From: an uncultured Roseicyclus sp.
GTDB taxonomy: Bacteria > Pseudomonadota > Alphaproteobacteria > Rhodobacterales > Rhodobacteraceae
Assembly (NCBI GenBank): GCA_947491935.1
Contig: CANLLF010000004.1
Location: 620,001 to 684,000 of the forward strand
DNA: 64,000 bases
Reading direction: 5' to 3'
Every line of letters starts with the position of its first letter. Positions within the stretch are counted from its first letter, which is position 1. Positions 17,789 to 26,378 of this stretch are shown piece by piece. The position numbers and the translations under genes are program-made. The notes under the pieces are model-generated. The model made no database searches. It was not told where the DNA came from and saw nothing but the letters and a program-made list of their open reading frames with translations.

Positions 17789-18079
17789 CGCAAGGGAACG
17801 TGATTCTCCACCGGCGTGTGAAACCGTTCACCTTTGTAAAGATTGTATGACAGCAACAGTTTGCAGCTGAAAGTGTATGTTTTATATAAGCGAAAACAAT
17901 AGCTTAGGTATGTGCCCAAAAAATAGGCAAATCGCAGAACCCTGCCGAAAACAAAGGAAAATTCGGTATGCCAAAGAGTTCTCCGCAAGGTTATCCACAG
18001 AAACGGTGGAAAGCTAACCCCTTGATCCGCCCCTCTCCGCGTTGCAGCCGGACATAGAATCACAGATGCGCGAGTCGTG
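17789..18079. other. AT-rich intergenic spacer upstream of uvrC
   Basis: These 291 bases contain an unusually AT-rich block (about 17830-17970) for this high-GC chromosome. A GTGAA/TTCAC inverted repeat with a 4-base loop is at 17818-17831 and a perfect DnaA box at 17991-17999. No convincing coding frame or terminator is visible. It may hold the uvrC promoter, a small RNA gene, or a protein-binding region. Confidence 0.5.
17991..17999 (+). promoter_or_regulatory. Perfect DnaA box (TTATCCACA)
   Basis: TTATCCACA matches the consensus DnaA box exactly and lies 81 bp upstream of the uvrC start, next to an AT-rich block. Only one perfect box was found, so this is more likely a regulatory or titration site than an origin. 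Confidence 0.45.
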
Positions 18080-19948
18080 ATGAAAAATGAGACCGAAAAT
18101 GCCCCCGAAACGGGCCATGAGGTAATCCAGGCGTATCTCAAGACGCTGGATAACTCGCCGGGCGTGTACCGCATGCTCGATGCGCAGTCGCGGGTGCTTT
18201 ACGTGGGCAAGGCGCGGGCCCTGAAGCGCCGGGTATCGAGTTATGCCAAGCCGTCCGGGCATTCCGCGCGCATCGCCCGCATGATCCGTGAAACCGCTTC
18301 GATGATGTTCCTGACCACGCGGACGGAAACCGAGGCGCTGCTTCTCGAACAGAACCTGATCAAGCAGTTGAAGCCGAAATTCAACGTGCTGCTGCGTGAT
18401 GACAAATCGTTTCCGAACATCCTCGTCAGCCGCGAACACGCCTTCCCGCAGATCAAGAAGCATCGTGGCGCGAAGAAGGAGAAGGGCGAGTATTTTGGCC
18501 CCTTCGCCAGCGCCGGCGCGGTGAACCGGACGCTGAACCAGCTTCAGAAAGTCTTCCTTCTGCGCAATTGCACCGATGCCACGTTCGAGACGCGGACGCG
18601 CCCCTGCCTCCTCTACCAGATCAAGCGCTGTTCCGGGCCGTGCGTGGGCTATATCAACGAGGCGGACTATGCCGCTTCGGTTGCCGATGCCGTGCGGTTC
18701 CTCAAGGGCGACAGCACCGAGCTTCAGGCACAATTGGCCGATGGCATGGCGGAGGCCAGCGCGGCGATGGAGTTCGAACGCGCCGCGGCTTTGCGCGACC
18801 GGATCCGCGCCCTGACCAACGTGCAAAGCGCCCAGGGCATCAACCCGCGCGGCGTGCGCGAGGCGGACGTGATCGCGCTTCACATGGAAGGCGGGCAGGC
18901 CTGTGTGCAGGTCTTCTTCATCCGCGCCAACCAGAACTGGGGCAACCGCGATTTCTATCCGCGTGTGGGTCCGGACATTGACGAGCCCGAAGTGCTCGAG
19001 GCGTTCATGGGCCAGTTCTACGATCAGAAGGAGCCGCCCCGGCAGATCATCCTCTCCCACCCGGTCGAGAATATGGACCTGATGGCCGATGCCTTGGCGC
19101 AGAAGCGGGGCACCAAGGTTGAAATCCTTGTCCCGCAGCGCGGAGAAAAGGCCGAGCTTGTCGACGGCGCGCGGCGCAATGCCCGCGAAAGCCTCGGGCG
19201 GCGGATGGCCGAGAACCAGGCCCAGGGCAAGTTGCTGACCGGGCTGGCCGAGGCGTTCGGGCTCGATGGCCCGCCCAAGCGCGTTGAAGTCTACGATAAC
19301 TCGCATATCCAGGGGGCCCATGCCGTGGGCGCGATGATCGTGGCCGGGCCGGACGGCTTCGTGAAATCGCAATACCGCAAGTTCAACATTCGCGGCGACA
19401 GCCTGACGCCCGGGGATGATTTCGGGATGATGAAAGAGGTTCTCACGCGCCGGTTCTCGCGACTTCTCAAGGAAGATCCGGATCGCGAGACCGAGGCCTG
19501 GCCCGACCTTCTGCTAATCGATGGCGGGGCCGGGCAAATCTCCGCGGTCAAGGAGATCATGGATGATCTGGGGGTTGAGGATGTGCCCTTCATCGGCGTC
19601 GCGAAGGGCATTGATCGCGATCAGGGCAAGGAGGAATTCTACCGCCCCGGCAAGTCGGTCTTTGCCCTGCAACGCAATGATCCGGTTCTCTATTTCGTGC
19701 AGCGTATGCGGGACGAGGCGCACCGCTTCGCCATCGGCGCGCACCGGCAGAAACGCTCCAAGGCCGTCACCGCCACGCCGCTCGACGATGTGCCGGGCGT
19801 GGGAGCCGCCCGGAAGCGTGCGCTGCTGGCGCATTTCGGGTCAGCCAAGGCCGTGACGCGGGCGAATTTGGCGGACCTGAAGGCCGTGGAGGGTGTCAGC
19901 GAGGGTCTCGCGCAGAAAATCTACGATCATTTTCATGAGGGGGGGTGA
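18080..19948 (+). CDS. uvrC: Excinuclease ABC subunit C
   Basis: A 622-residue nucleotide-excision-repair nuclease that makes the dual incision with UvrB. In order: GIY-YIG domain (GVY at 28-30, YVG at 41-43), a Cys cluster around residues 165-195, a UVR motif in the [13 protein letters not shown] segment near 230-242, the RNase H-like endonuclease domain ([11 protein letters not shown] near 402-412), and C-terminal helix-hairpin-helix repeats ([13 protein letters not shown] near 572-584). ATG at 18080 follows GTG by 3 bases. In many relatives uvrC is close to pgsA-moaD-moaE; here a 1.6 kb islet separates them. Confidence 0.96.
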   Translation: MKNETENAPETGHEVIQAYLKTLDNSPGVYRMLDAQSRVLYVGKARALKRRVSSYAKPSGHSARIARMIRETASMMFLTTRTETEALLLEQNLIKQLKPKFNVLLRDDKSFPNILVSREHAFPQIKKHRGAKKEKGEYFGPFASAGAVNRTLNQLQKVFLLRNCTDATFETRTRPCLLYQIKRCSGPCVGYINEADYAASVADAVRFLKGDSTELQAQLADGMAEASAAMEFERAAALRDRIRALTNVQSAQGINPRGVREADVIALHMEGGQACVQVFFIRANQNWGNRDFYPRVGPDIDEPEVLEAFMGQFYDQKEPPRQIILSHPVENMDLMADALAQKRGTKVEILVPQRGEKAELVDGARRNARESLGRRMAENQAQGKLLTGLAEAFGLDGPPKRVEVYDNSHIQGAHAVGAMIVAGPDGFVKSQYRKFNIRGDSLTPGDDFGMMKEVLTRRFSRLLKEDPDRETEAWPDLLLIDGGAGQISAVKEIMDDLGVEDVPFIGVAKGIDRDQGKEEFYRPGKSVFALQRNDPVLYFVQRMRDEAHRFAIGAHRQKRSKAVTATPLDDVPGVGAARKRALLAHFGSAKAVTRANLADLKAVEGVSEGLAQKIYDHFHEGG

Positions 19949-20340
19949 GGGGCAAGAAACGGTCCCGACATCGGCAACCTCACACGAGCCCCGCTAACGA
20001 CGGGCCGGGGACTGTCGACCCAACGCCGCTTCTGCGCGCTTTATCGCTGCCAAGTCAGGAAGACCTCAGATCGGTGTACCAACATCACCAAATCGACAGG
20101 CCGCCGGACGGCCCGTCGATAGCGGGGCGGCTCCGCCGCTGTTAACCCGCTGGGGGAGAAGCTCACACCGTGGCTTCATGGGACACACTCACTTGGAAAA
20201 AGGAAGATGTGCATGCCCCATCCCTGAGCGCCGATGCAGGTCGCATCCAACGGCCATCTCCACCGCTAGTCGTTGCGAGGAAATGGACAGAAGGGTATTT
20301 TTGTTCGTCAAATTTGCCGACTGCCGACAAGGAAAAATCC
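19949..20340. other. Intergenic stretch between uvrC and a lipoprotein gene, no gene recognised
   Basis: These 392 bases hold several strong short inverted repeats: GGCCG/CGGCC around 20099-20113 and an AGCGG...CCGCT hairpin at 20121-20140. No T-tract follows. Open frames here (for instance 19945-20145, and an upstream extension of the next gene from 20170) have no signal or domain and look fortuitous. The stretch is the left part of the islet splitting uvrC from pgsA. Confidence 0.4.
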
Positions 20341-21033
20341 ATGCGCTCATTATATCTCGCGGCCTTCCTGCTCAGCGGCCTCTTCGGCTGTGGTCCCGAT
20401 GAATTCGACTGGAACCAGCGGCTTACAGTGACGGTGCAAACACCGGACGGTCCCGTGACTGGCAGCACCGTCTACCGCATGTTCGCAACGCTCTACGGCC
20501 CAGACGGGCACGCCATCACCGGGTCGACCGCGCGCTACGGGTATCGCGGGGAAAACGCTGTCGTCGATCTTGGCGAGGGGCGGTTCATCTTCGTCGATCT
20601 GCTGATCTCCGGCGATACGCTCTACTCTCTTGATCCCAACCGTTACCCTGGGCTGAGCATTCAGGATCGCGCCGAATGGCTGCCGATGGCTTTGGAGGCC
20701 CGTGAGCCGTTTGTGGTGCCCGAAGACCGCTATCCGCGCTTGGTGACGTTTGGCGACATCACCGATCCACTCACCGCCGATATTTTCGAGGTGGGCGAGA
20801 TGGATACGGTCTTCGGCGAGGGCTATGGGATTACGTCGATGGAATGGCAAGTCGTCGATGATGCGCCAGCGTCCGGTCGGGTGCTCGAAGTGATGCCGTG
20901 GTTGCTTGATGTCCTAGGAGACCAACTAGACGGCGACCCTGTAATTAGATCGAACGCCGAGTTTCCTGATGCGAATCGACTGAGTGCCTTCTCGTTTTCA
21001 AACGAGTTGACAGATTTAGTTGGAGAAGACTGA
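20341..21033 (+). CDS. Predicted lipoprotein of unknown function (230 aa)
   Basis: Begins at ATG 20341 behind an AAGGAAAA ribosome site. A short signal peptide ends in lipobox LFGC with the lipidated Cys17, so the mature protein is membrane-anchored. The mature part starts DEFDWNQRLTVTV and contains a run resembling an immunoglobulin-like or prealbumin-like beta domain (VQTPDGPVTGSTVYRMFATL). The remaining sequence is beta-rich without a recognised motif. The following ATG abuts its stop (TGAATG), so it was co-transcribed with the degraded hydrolase-like gene at 21034. By analogy with secreted effector/lipoprotein pairs it might be an immunity-type protein, which is speculative. Base composition falls toward its 3' end. 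Confidence 0.7.
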   Translation: MRSLYLAAFLLSGLFGCGPDEFDWNQRLTVTVQTPDGPVTGSTVYRMFATLYGPDGHAITGSTARYGYRGENAVVDLGEGRFIFVDLLISGDTLYSLDPNRYPGLSIQDRAEWLPMALEAREPFVVPEDRYPRLVTFGDITDPLTADIFEVGEMDTVFGEGYGITSMEWQVVDDAPASGRVLEVMPWLLDVLGDQLDGDPVIRSNAEFPDANRLSAFSFSNELTDLVGED

Positions 21034-21299
21034 ATGCCTGATCATCTGACTATGTCCATTCTCGCAATGGATTCCTGCAATCGAGGTTATGATCAAGGAA
21101 TAGCGGGCTTTTCCGGATTTCCCTTATTGGCGAAGTTCTTGCCCAGTCAGCTATTGCCGACGGCGAAAGCGAAGTCGAAGCTGGCTTCTACGCTATCGCG
21201 TACCAATTTGGCCCCGACGCTCCGGCCGGTCTCGCAAACAAAGTCGTCTCTTCCGACCGAGGCACTGACAATATCTTTGGGTTGCCTGAGCAAGTTTAG
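21034..21299 (+). pseudogene. Frameshifted, truncated N-terminus of a lipase-like secreted protein
   Basis: Frame one gives MSILAMDSCNRGYDQGIAG (from residue 7), resembling the N-terminus of large Rhodobacterales alpha/beta-hydrolase-like exoproteins as I recall them. After about 21115 that frame loses sense while another frame reads LIGEVLAQSAIADGE, then GFYAIAYQFG and VVSSDRGTD, followed by TAG at 21297-21299. GFYAIAY and a V-V-x-S-x-RGTD motif are family-like, so a 1-base indel near the TTTCCC run and a premature stop seem to have ruined the gene. The intact protein would be several hundred residues long. It directly follows the lipoprotein stop. Confidence 0.55.
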
Positions 21300-21305
21300 G
21301 TTGGG

Positions 21306-21360
21306 TGCAACCCACCTTCCCACACTGCCGCCAGACAAACTCGGGCCGTCGTGGGTTGCA
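21306..21360. repeat. 10-bp inverted repeat (possible stem with 35-base loop)
   Basis: TGCAACCCAC at 21306-21315 is exactly complementary to GTGGGTTGCA at 21351-21360. It lies just after the pseudogene stop and could form a stem in RNA or mark an element boundary. There is no T-tract beside it. Confidence 0.4.
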
Positions 21361-21454
21361 TCATGGGTTTTGGGAGCATCAAACCACCCCCCCAACCCCT
21401 TAGCAAAACCTTAACAAGATCCACAATTTCGTTCCCTTTCAGACCTTTAACCCC

Positions 21455-21484
21455 CTTGTGCACGCTTGCACAGCCTTGCACACA
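21455..21484 (+). repeat. Three 10-bp tandem repeats upstream of pgsA
   Basis: CTTGTGCACG, CTTGCACAGC and CTTGCACACA are adjacent and in register, giving three CTTG-CA half-sites on one face of the helix. They end 46 bp before the pgsA start, a suitable position for a regulator or promoter elements. Function is inferred only from position. Confidence 0.4.
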
Positions 21485-21530
21485 CCCACCCCCTCTGGCC
21501 CCGGACCCGCATCCCGGCTAACAAGGGCCC

Positions 21531-22226
21531 ATGCGCTGGACCCTGCCCAATATCCTGACCCTCGTGCGCCTCATCGCAGCACCTATGGTGGGATTCGTGT
21601 TCCTTCTGCTGCCGCGCCCCTTCGCGGATTGGGTGGCGGTCATCTTGTTCATGTCGGCATCGCTGACGGACTATCTCGATGGTGTCCTCGCACGCAAATG
21701 GGGGCAGGAAACACGGTTCGGCGCGATGCTCGACCCGATCGCGGACAAGGCGATGGTGGTGATCGCGCTGATGGTCCTGCTGGCGCTTTACGGTGTGAAT
21801 TATCTGTCCGGCAGCCTGAGTTTCAACGCCACGTTCCTGATCCCCATCACGGTGATCCTGTTTCGCGAGATCTTCGTGTCGGGCCTGCGCGAGTTTCTGG
21901 GCGCCCAGGCCGGGACGCTGAAAGTCACGAAGCTGGCGAAATGGAAAACCACGGTTCAGATGGTGGCGATCGGCCTGCTGTTCTGCTGGGGCCTGTTCGC
22001 CCACTATCTGTGGGCCCTGACCATCGGAATGGACGGCGCGCTGATCGAAAGCATCCTTGCGGGTGACGTGCCCGACGAATTCAACCTTGGCTGGATCTTG
22101 TTCGGCTATCAGTGGAGCGAACTGATTGGCGTCGGCCTGTTGTGGTTGGCTGCCGTCCTGACCGCCGTCACCGGGTGGGATTACTTTCGCAAGGCCCGCC
22201 CCTACCTGACTGAGGAGGGCCCGTGA
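21531..22226 (+). CDS. pgsA: CDP-diacylglycerol-glycerol-3-phosphate 3-phosphatidyltransferase
   Basis: A 231-residue membrane enzyme making phosphatidylglycerophosphate, the committed step to phosphatidylglycerol. The CDP-alcohol motif is complete: D47, D50-G51, A54-R55, G64, D68 and D72. About five hydrophobic segments are present, with a moderately longer third loop than in short homologues. Its stop overlaps the moaD ATG by one base, so pgsA-moaD-moaE form one transcript. Confidence 0.95.
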   Translation: MRWTLPNILTLVRLIAAPMVGFVFLLLPRPFADWVAVILFMSASLTDYLDGVLARKWGQETRFGAMLDPIADKAMVVIALMVLLALYGVNYLSGSLSFNATFLIPITVILFREIFVSGLREFLGAQAGTLKVTKLAKWKTTVQMVAIGLLFCWGLFAHYLWALTIGMDGALIESILAGDVPDEFNLGWILFGYQWSELIGVGLLWLAAVLTAVTGWDYFRKARPYLTEEGP

Positions 22227-22471
22227 TGGACCTGCGCTATTTCGCCTGGCTGCGCGAACGGATCGGAACCGGTCATGAGGTGATCGAGACCGAGGCGCTG
22301 ACCGTTCGGGATCTGATCGAGGAGTTGAAGCAGCAATCCGAGGCGCACGCGTTTGCGTTCTCCGATCTCGGGTCGATCCGCGCGGCCGTCGATCAAGATC
22401 TGGTCGAGTTCGACGCGCCGCTCACCGGGGCCCGCGAGGTCGCGTTCTTTCCGCCGATGACCGGGGGCTAA
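22226..22471 (+). CDS. moaD: Molybdopterin synthase sulfur-carrier subunit MoaD
   Basis: An 81-residue ubiquitin-like protein ending in the Gly-Gly tail (PPMTGG) that is adenylated and thiocarboxylated by MoeB. It donates sulfur to precursor Z within the MoaD-MoaE synthase. The ATG at 22226 shares a base with the pgsA stop. moaE follows after 4 bp. Confidence 0.93.
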   Translation: MDLRYFAWLRERIGTGHEVIETEALTVRDLIEELKQQSEAHAFAFSDLGSIRAAVDQDLVEFDAPLTGAREVAFFPPMTGG

Positions 22472-22475
22472 GCGC

Positions 22476-22922
22476 GTGGAGCGGGTCCGTGTTCAGGAAG
22501 CCGCCTTCGATATGGGACTGGAGCTGAATCGGTTTGCACGCCACGTCGCCGGGGCCGGGGCCATCGTCAGCTTCTCCGGTATCACACGGGATGTGGCGAG
22601 CGGCGATCTGGAGGCGATGGTGATCGAGCATTATCCCGGCATGACCGAACGCGCGCTGACCCGGATCCGCGACGAAGCGATGGGCCGGTTTTCATTGGTT
22701 GACGCTATGATCGTGCACCGGTTTGGCCGTCTCCCGCCCGGCGAGGTGATCATGATGGTGGCCACGGCGACCCCCCACCGGGCCGATGCGTTTGCGGGGG
22801 CGGAATTCCTGCTGGATTTCCTGAAATCGCGCGCGCCGTTCTGGAAACAGGAAATCACCGCCGATGGGCGCGAATGGGTCGCTGCCAAGTCGGATGATGA
22901 AGACGCCTTGAAGCGCTGGTGA
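22476..22922 (+). CDS. moaE: Molybdopterin synthase catalytic subunit MoaE
   Basis: A 148-residue MoaE with a GTG start. It converts precursor Z to molybdopterin using thiocarboxylated MoaD. Conserved features include AGAIVSFSGITRD near residues 27-39, EHYPGMTE near 51-58, and the active-site Lys in APFWKQEI near 114-121. It ends the uvrC-side operon; the next genes run convergently on the minus strand. Confidence 0.94.
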   Translation: MERVRVQEAAFDMGLELNRFARHVAGAGAIVSFSGITRDVASGDLEAMVIEHYPGMTERALTRIRDEAMGRFSLVDAMIVHRFGRLPPGEVIMMVATATPHRADAFAGAEFLLDFLKSRAPFWKQEITADGREWVAAKSDDEDALKRW

Positions 22923-23000
22923 ACTCACCTTGCAGCGCGTCGCGCTTGGAGTTCAGGCGGGCGTCCGGCCAATCCGTCTTGAAGGCCCGCCGCCGCTCGA

Positions 23001-23330
23001 TCAGCTGTTCTGATCGGAGGATTCCATGTAGGCCCGCAGCTCTTCCGCATCGGTCCGGGCTTCCCGCAATCCGTCCATCGCGGCGCGTAGTTCCGCTTCG
23101 GTCTGGCTGAGCTGGCTGGTCAGTTCCGTTTCGCGTTGCTGCAGATATGCAATCGCTTGATCCCGGGTTTCTTCGGCATCGTGAAGCGCACGCGCCAGGT
23201 TCTCCATCTCGCCCAGATCCGCGGAGGAAACCTGATTGAACCGGGTGACGAGCCAATGGGCGAGCCATCCGAGCGCGAAGGCCACGAACAGGATGACGGC
23301 GATGGCGATGATGAATTCGAGGCGGTTCAT
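23001..23330 (-). CDS. Single-pass membrane protein with coiled coil (109 aa)
   Basis: One N-terminal transmembrane helix (about residues 5-28, IIAIAVILFVAFALGWLAHW) followed by a long Glu/Ala/Arg-rich helix (about 38-104) predicted to form a coiled coil. No enzymatic motif. It lies 20 bp downstream of the OmpA-family gene on the same strand, so the two are probably co-transcribed and may act together at the envelope. After its stop another minus-strand frame remains codon-like for about 30 residues; an indel shortening the tail is possible. Confidence 0.75.
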   Translation of the reverse strand: MNRLEFIIAIAVILFVAFALGWLAHWLVTRFNQVSSADLGEMENLARALHDAEETRDQAIAYLQQRETELTSQLSQTEAELRAAMDGLREARTDAEELRAYMESSDQNS

Positions 23331-23350
23331 GGGGCGGGGGCTTTCTGTCG

Positions 23351-25315
23351 CTAGTTTCCGTCCGGGGCAATCGGACGGGGCAGGGGGCGGATCTCGAATG
23401 GCCAGTCGGCGATGTCACCCCGGGCAAGAATACCGGCCGTGGTGCGCGGTTGATCGTCTGCCGCCGCGGCAAGTTCGGCAACCTCCGCCGTGGCAAGCAG
23501 GCGGAATTCGATGCGGCGATTTTGTTCGCGGCCCTCTTCGGTTTCGTTGCTGGCGATGGGTTGGCTTTCACCATAGCCCTGAGCCGTCAGGTTCGAGATG
23601 AGAACGCCGCGCGCAAGGATGCCGTTCAACACGGCATCGGCACGGGCCTGGCTGAGGTTCAGGTTCATTCCTTCGCCGCCCTGCGCATCGGTATGGCCGC
23701 CGATTTCCATGCGCACATGCAGGCAATCGGGGAGGATCTCGACAATCCGGTCAAGTACCTCGCCCGCCGCGTCGTTGATTTCGGTCGATCCGGGATCGAA
23801 GGTGATCTTGGTGACATCCTGGATGTCGCGGATGCGCGCCTCGCATTGCTCCGGCGTGGGTTGCGAGGCCACGGGATCAAGAGCCTCGTCATAGCGGACA
23901 TCCAGTTGGAAATTCGCCCCGGGCCCGAGTTCTTCCGATAGGAGGCGGGTGAGTTGCGAAACCGTGTCTTCATTGCCGGTGCGTCCGGTCAGGCGCAGGG
24001 TGTCGGGCTCCACAATCAATTGCCCCTCGTTCAATTCGGCCAGTGCCGTGAGGCCGGCCATGACCCGGACCGACCAGCCGGACGGCAGATCCGCGACTTC
24101 CCGGGTTGCCACATCCGTGCGGTCGGCGCCAAACAAGGCGGTTGCGAAGGTCTGCACGGATTGGCCGATGGCGCCACGGGGCAAGCGACCACGCAGACGC
24201 GCGCCGTTTTCGTTGTTGTAGGACGCGGTGAATCGGGAGGGCCCCGCACTGGCCAGCGTTTCGGGTTCGGGAAGAACCGCTTGCAGGGAGAAGACATCGG
24301 GCAGAGCCGCATCCAGTTCGCCGACGACGGTATCGAACCGGTCCTGCGGCGTGCCTTCGGCGGCGATCAGCGTCACGTCCGCATCGGACAGCGTAACGCT
24401 GCCAGCGCCGAGTTCCGCCAGCGCGACAAGCGTGGTTTCCACGGCCTCGCCCCAGGACGGCGACGGCACGCCGAGCCCGATGGTGCAGGGGATGACCCCG
24501 GTCGCCCCGGCTGCAAGGCCCGCGGCAACAATCCGGTCGCGCGCTTGCGGCGTGTCAGCGGTGCAGGTCTCGAACCGGCCGTCCCCGCCTTCTGCATCGA
24601 TGACGAAACGGAGCGTGAAGGGTGTGATGACGGGGCGCGGGGCCGAGATATCGAGCACCACCTGAACGCCGCTTGGCTGATCCTGCTGCAGCAGTGCGAT
24701 GAATTCCGCGCGTTCTTCGCGGGTTTCGCCCACGGCTTCCACTTCCACCCGGTCGGCGAGGACGGTCACCTTGGAGCGTGGCAGGGTTTGCAGCGCCCGC
24801 AATCCGTAGGCGAGTGCGGCCTCCCACGTCTCTGGCGCTTCGAAATCCGCGCTTTCGATCATATTCACAACGTCGGCCTCCCCCGCGATATCCGCGATGG
24901 ACTCGGCGATGGCGAAGGCTTCGTCGCCGTCCGGGCCGGGGATCAGACCGATGAGTTGGATTCCGTCGCCATTGCGCAGCATATCGAGCGAGAAGCGCGG
25001 CGGCTCGGATGTATCGGCGGCGGCGACGTCGAGGCGGTTGATCACCCGATCCGCGTCCACAATCGCGGCCGCCCCGCTTTGGGCCCGGAAGCGGGAGGCT
25101 TCATCGGGTGCGGTGCCGTCGAGGAAGATTTGCAGACCGTTGGCGGAGACCTCCACCCAGGTGATCCCATCCGCCTCCAGCGACGTGACGACATCTTCGA
25201 TGGAGCGGCGCTCGATCGTGATTGCGGCCACAACGGCGGTGACGACGGCCAAGACAGCGGCCACCGCGAACGAGGCGGGGCCGACCAATGCGGAGATGCG
25301 TTCGGATATCGACAT
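23351..25315 (-). CDS. OmpA-family protein with long periplasmic N-terminal region (654 aa)
   Basis: An envelope protein anchored by an N-terminal hydrophobic helix (about residues 12-34). Residues about 35-470 form repeated alpha/beta modules reminiscent of BON-type domains, for example GITWVEVSANGLQIFLDG near 50-67 and SKVTVLADRVEVEAVGE near 181-197. The C-terminal OmpA/MotB peptidoglycan-binding domain spans about 490-615 and contains the signature GGHTDAQGG and the final RRIEFRL. Two Cys in the middle (ETCTADT...IPCTIG) could form a disulfide. The architecture resembles large BON-OmpA proteins such as ArfA. Likely tethers the inner membrane to peptidoglycan. Confidence 0.8.
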   Translation of the reverse strand: MSISERISALVGPASFAVAAVLAVVTAVVAAITIERRSIEDVVTSLEADGITWVEVSANGLQIFLDGTAPDEASRFRAQSGAAAIVDADRVINRLDVAAADTSEPPRFSLDMLRNGDGIQLIGLIPGPDGDEAFAIAESIADIAGEADVVNMIESADFEAPETWEAALAYGLRALQTLPRSKVTVLADRVEVEAVGETREERAEFIALLQQDQPSGVQVVLDISAPRPVITPFTLRFVIDAEGGDGRFETCTADTPQARDRIVAAGLAAGATGVIPCTIGLGVPSPSWGEAVETTLVALAELGAGSVTLSDADVTLIAAEGTPQDRFDTVVGELDAALPDVFSLQAVLPEPETLASAGPSRFTASYNNENGARLRGRLPRGAIGQSVQTFATALFGADRTDVATREVADLPSGWSVRVMAGLTALAELNEGQLIVEPDTLRLTGRTGNEDTVSQLTRLLSEELGPGANFQLDVRYDEALDPVASQPTPEQCEARIRDIQDVTKITFDPGSTEINDAAGEVLDRIVEILPDCLHVRMEIGGHTDAQGGEGMNLNLSQARADAVLNGILARGVLISNLTAQGYGESQPIASNETEEGREQNRRIEFRLLATAEVAELAAAADDQPRTTAGILARGDIADWPFEIRPLPRPIAPDGN

Positions 25316-25388
25316 GGGGTTTGTTACCCGTTGTTCCCTGCTCGGGGACTTATGCTACCGCACTATCCTGTCCCGCGCCCGCTTTCAA

Positions 25389-26366
25389 TCAGACCAGAAG
25401 CGTAGCGGCGAAAAACAGCACGGGGATCAATCCGGCGTCCCGGTTCGAGCGGAAGATGCGCATACAAAGCTCCGGATCGTCGATGTCGAGGCGCAGGAGT
25501 TGCCACGACAGATGCCACCCCATCGCCCAGACCCCGCCCAATGCCAGAACCAGCGCAAGAATGTTGCCATTGGGCACCAGCGCCACCAGCACGCCCGCAC
25601 CGATCAGGCCAACGGTGCCCACCATGAAGCCGCGCAGCCACTTTTTTGTATTTTCGCCGAACAGGCGCGCCGTGGACTTGATGCCGATCAACGCGTCGTC
25701 CTCCCGGTCCTGGTGGGCGTAGATCGTGTCATAAAAGAGCGTCCAGCAGATTCCGCCGAGATAGAGCAGAACCGGGGCCAGGCTGAGGCTTCCGGTGTGG
25801 GCCGTCCACGCCAGAAGGGCGCCCCAGTTGAATGCAAGGCCGAGAAAGATCTGCGGCCACCAGGTGATCCGCTTGGCGAAGGGATAGATGCAGACGGGCA
25901 GGAGCGAGACGATGCCGAGAATGATGGTGGGCAGGTTGAACGTCAGCAGGATGCCGAAGGCGATCAGCGATTGGATGATGACCCAGGCCATCGCCTGCTT
26001 CACGCTGACCTGACCAGATGGAAGGGGCCGCGAGGCTGTGCGTGCAACGGACCCGTCAAAATCCCGGTCGGTGATGTCATTCCACGTGCAGCCCGCGCCG
26101 CGCATCAGGAACGCGCCGATGGCGCAGCCGACGAAGATCCACAGATCGAACGGATTTGCGCCCGCCGGATCGGCCGCCGCTGCAAGCGTAACACCCCACC
26201 AACACGGAAGGAGCAGCAGCCAGGTGCCGATGGGCCGGTCCGCCCGGCTCAGCCGTAGGTAGGGGCGCGACCGTGAGGGGGCGAAACGGTCAACCCAATT
26301 GCCGCGCACGGCATCGGCAACCTGCCCGTCTTCCGAGGCCTCTGGCATTTCATCTGTCCCGCTCAT
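25389..26366 (-). CDS. ubiA: 4-hydroxybenzoate polyprenyltransferase
   Basis: A 325-residue integral membrane prenyltransferase of ubiquinone synthesis. The two Asp-rich motifs are present: NDITDRDFDG near residues 99-108 and YAHQDREDD near 222-230, which bind Mg2+-polyprenyl diphosphate. About eight hydrophobic segments. ATG at 26366 gives a normal-length protein; the open frame upstream overlaps rsmE antisense. It diverges from rsmE with only 12 bp between starts, so the promoters must overlap the genes or each other. Confidence 0.94.
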   Translation of the reverse strand: MSGTDEMPEASEDGQVADAVRGNWVDRFAPSRSRPYLRLSRADRPIGTWLLLLPCWWGVTLAAAADPAGANPFDLWIFVGCAIGAFLMRGAGCTWNDITDRDFDGSVARTASRPLPSGQVSVKQAMAWVIIQSLIAFGILLTFNLPTIILGIVSLLPVCIYPFAKRITWWPQIFLGLAFNWGALLAWTAHTGSLSLAPVLLYLGGICWTLFYDTIYAHQDREDDALIGIKSTARLFGENTKKWLRGFMVGTVGLIGAGVLVALVPNGNILALVLALGGVWAMGWHLSWQLLRLDIDDPELCMRIFRSNRDAGLIPVLFFAATLLV

Positions 26367-26378
26367 ACGTTCTCGTCC

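Noticed and set aside
17789-18079. Replication origin
   Set aside because: Only one perfect DnaA box and no dnaA, gidA, parAB or hemE nearby.
19945-20145. 66-residue open frame after uvrC
   Set aside because: No signal, motif or good ribosome site; overlaps hairpin-rich sequence.
21034-21414. Full 126-residue open frame
   Set aside because: Only its first part looks coding; the remaining part is in the wrong frame relative to the recognisable motifs.
22855-23574. Minus-strand frame spanning the moaE end and the coiled-coil gene
   Set aside because: Composition follows the overlapping real genes. A codon-like stretch near 22930-23005 might continue the coiled-coil protein in another frame, but evidence is too weak to annotate.
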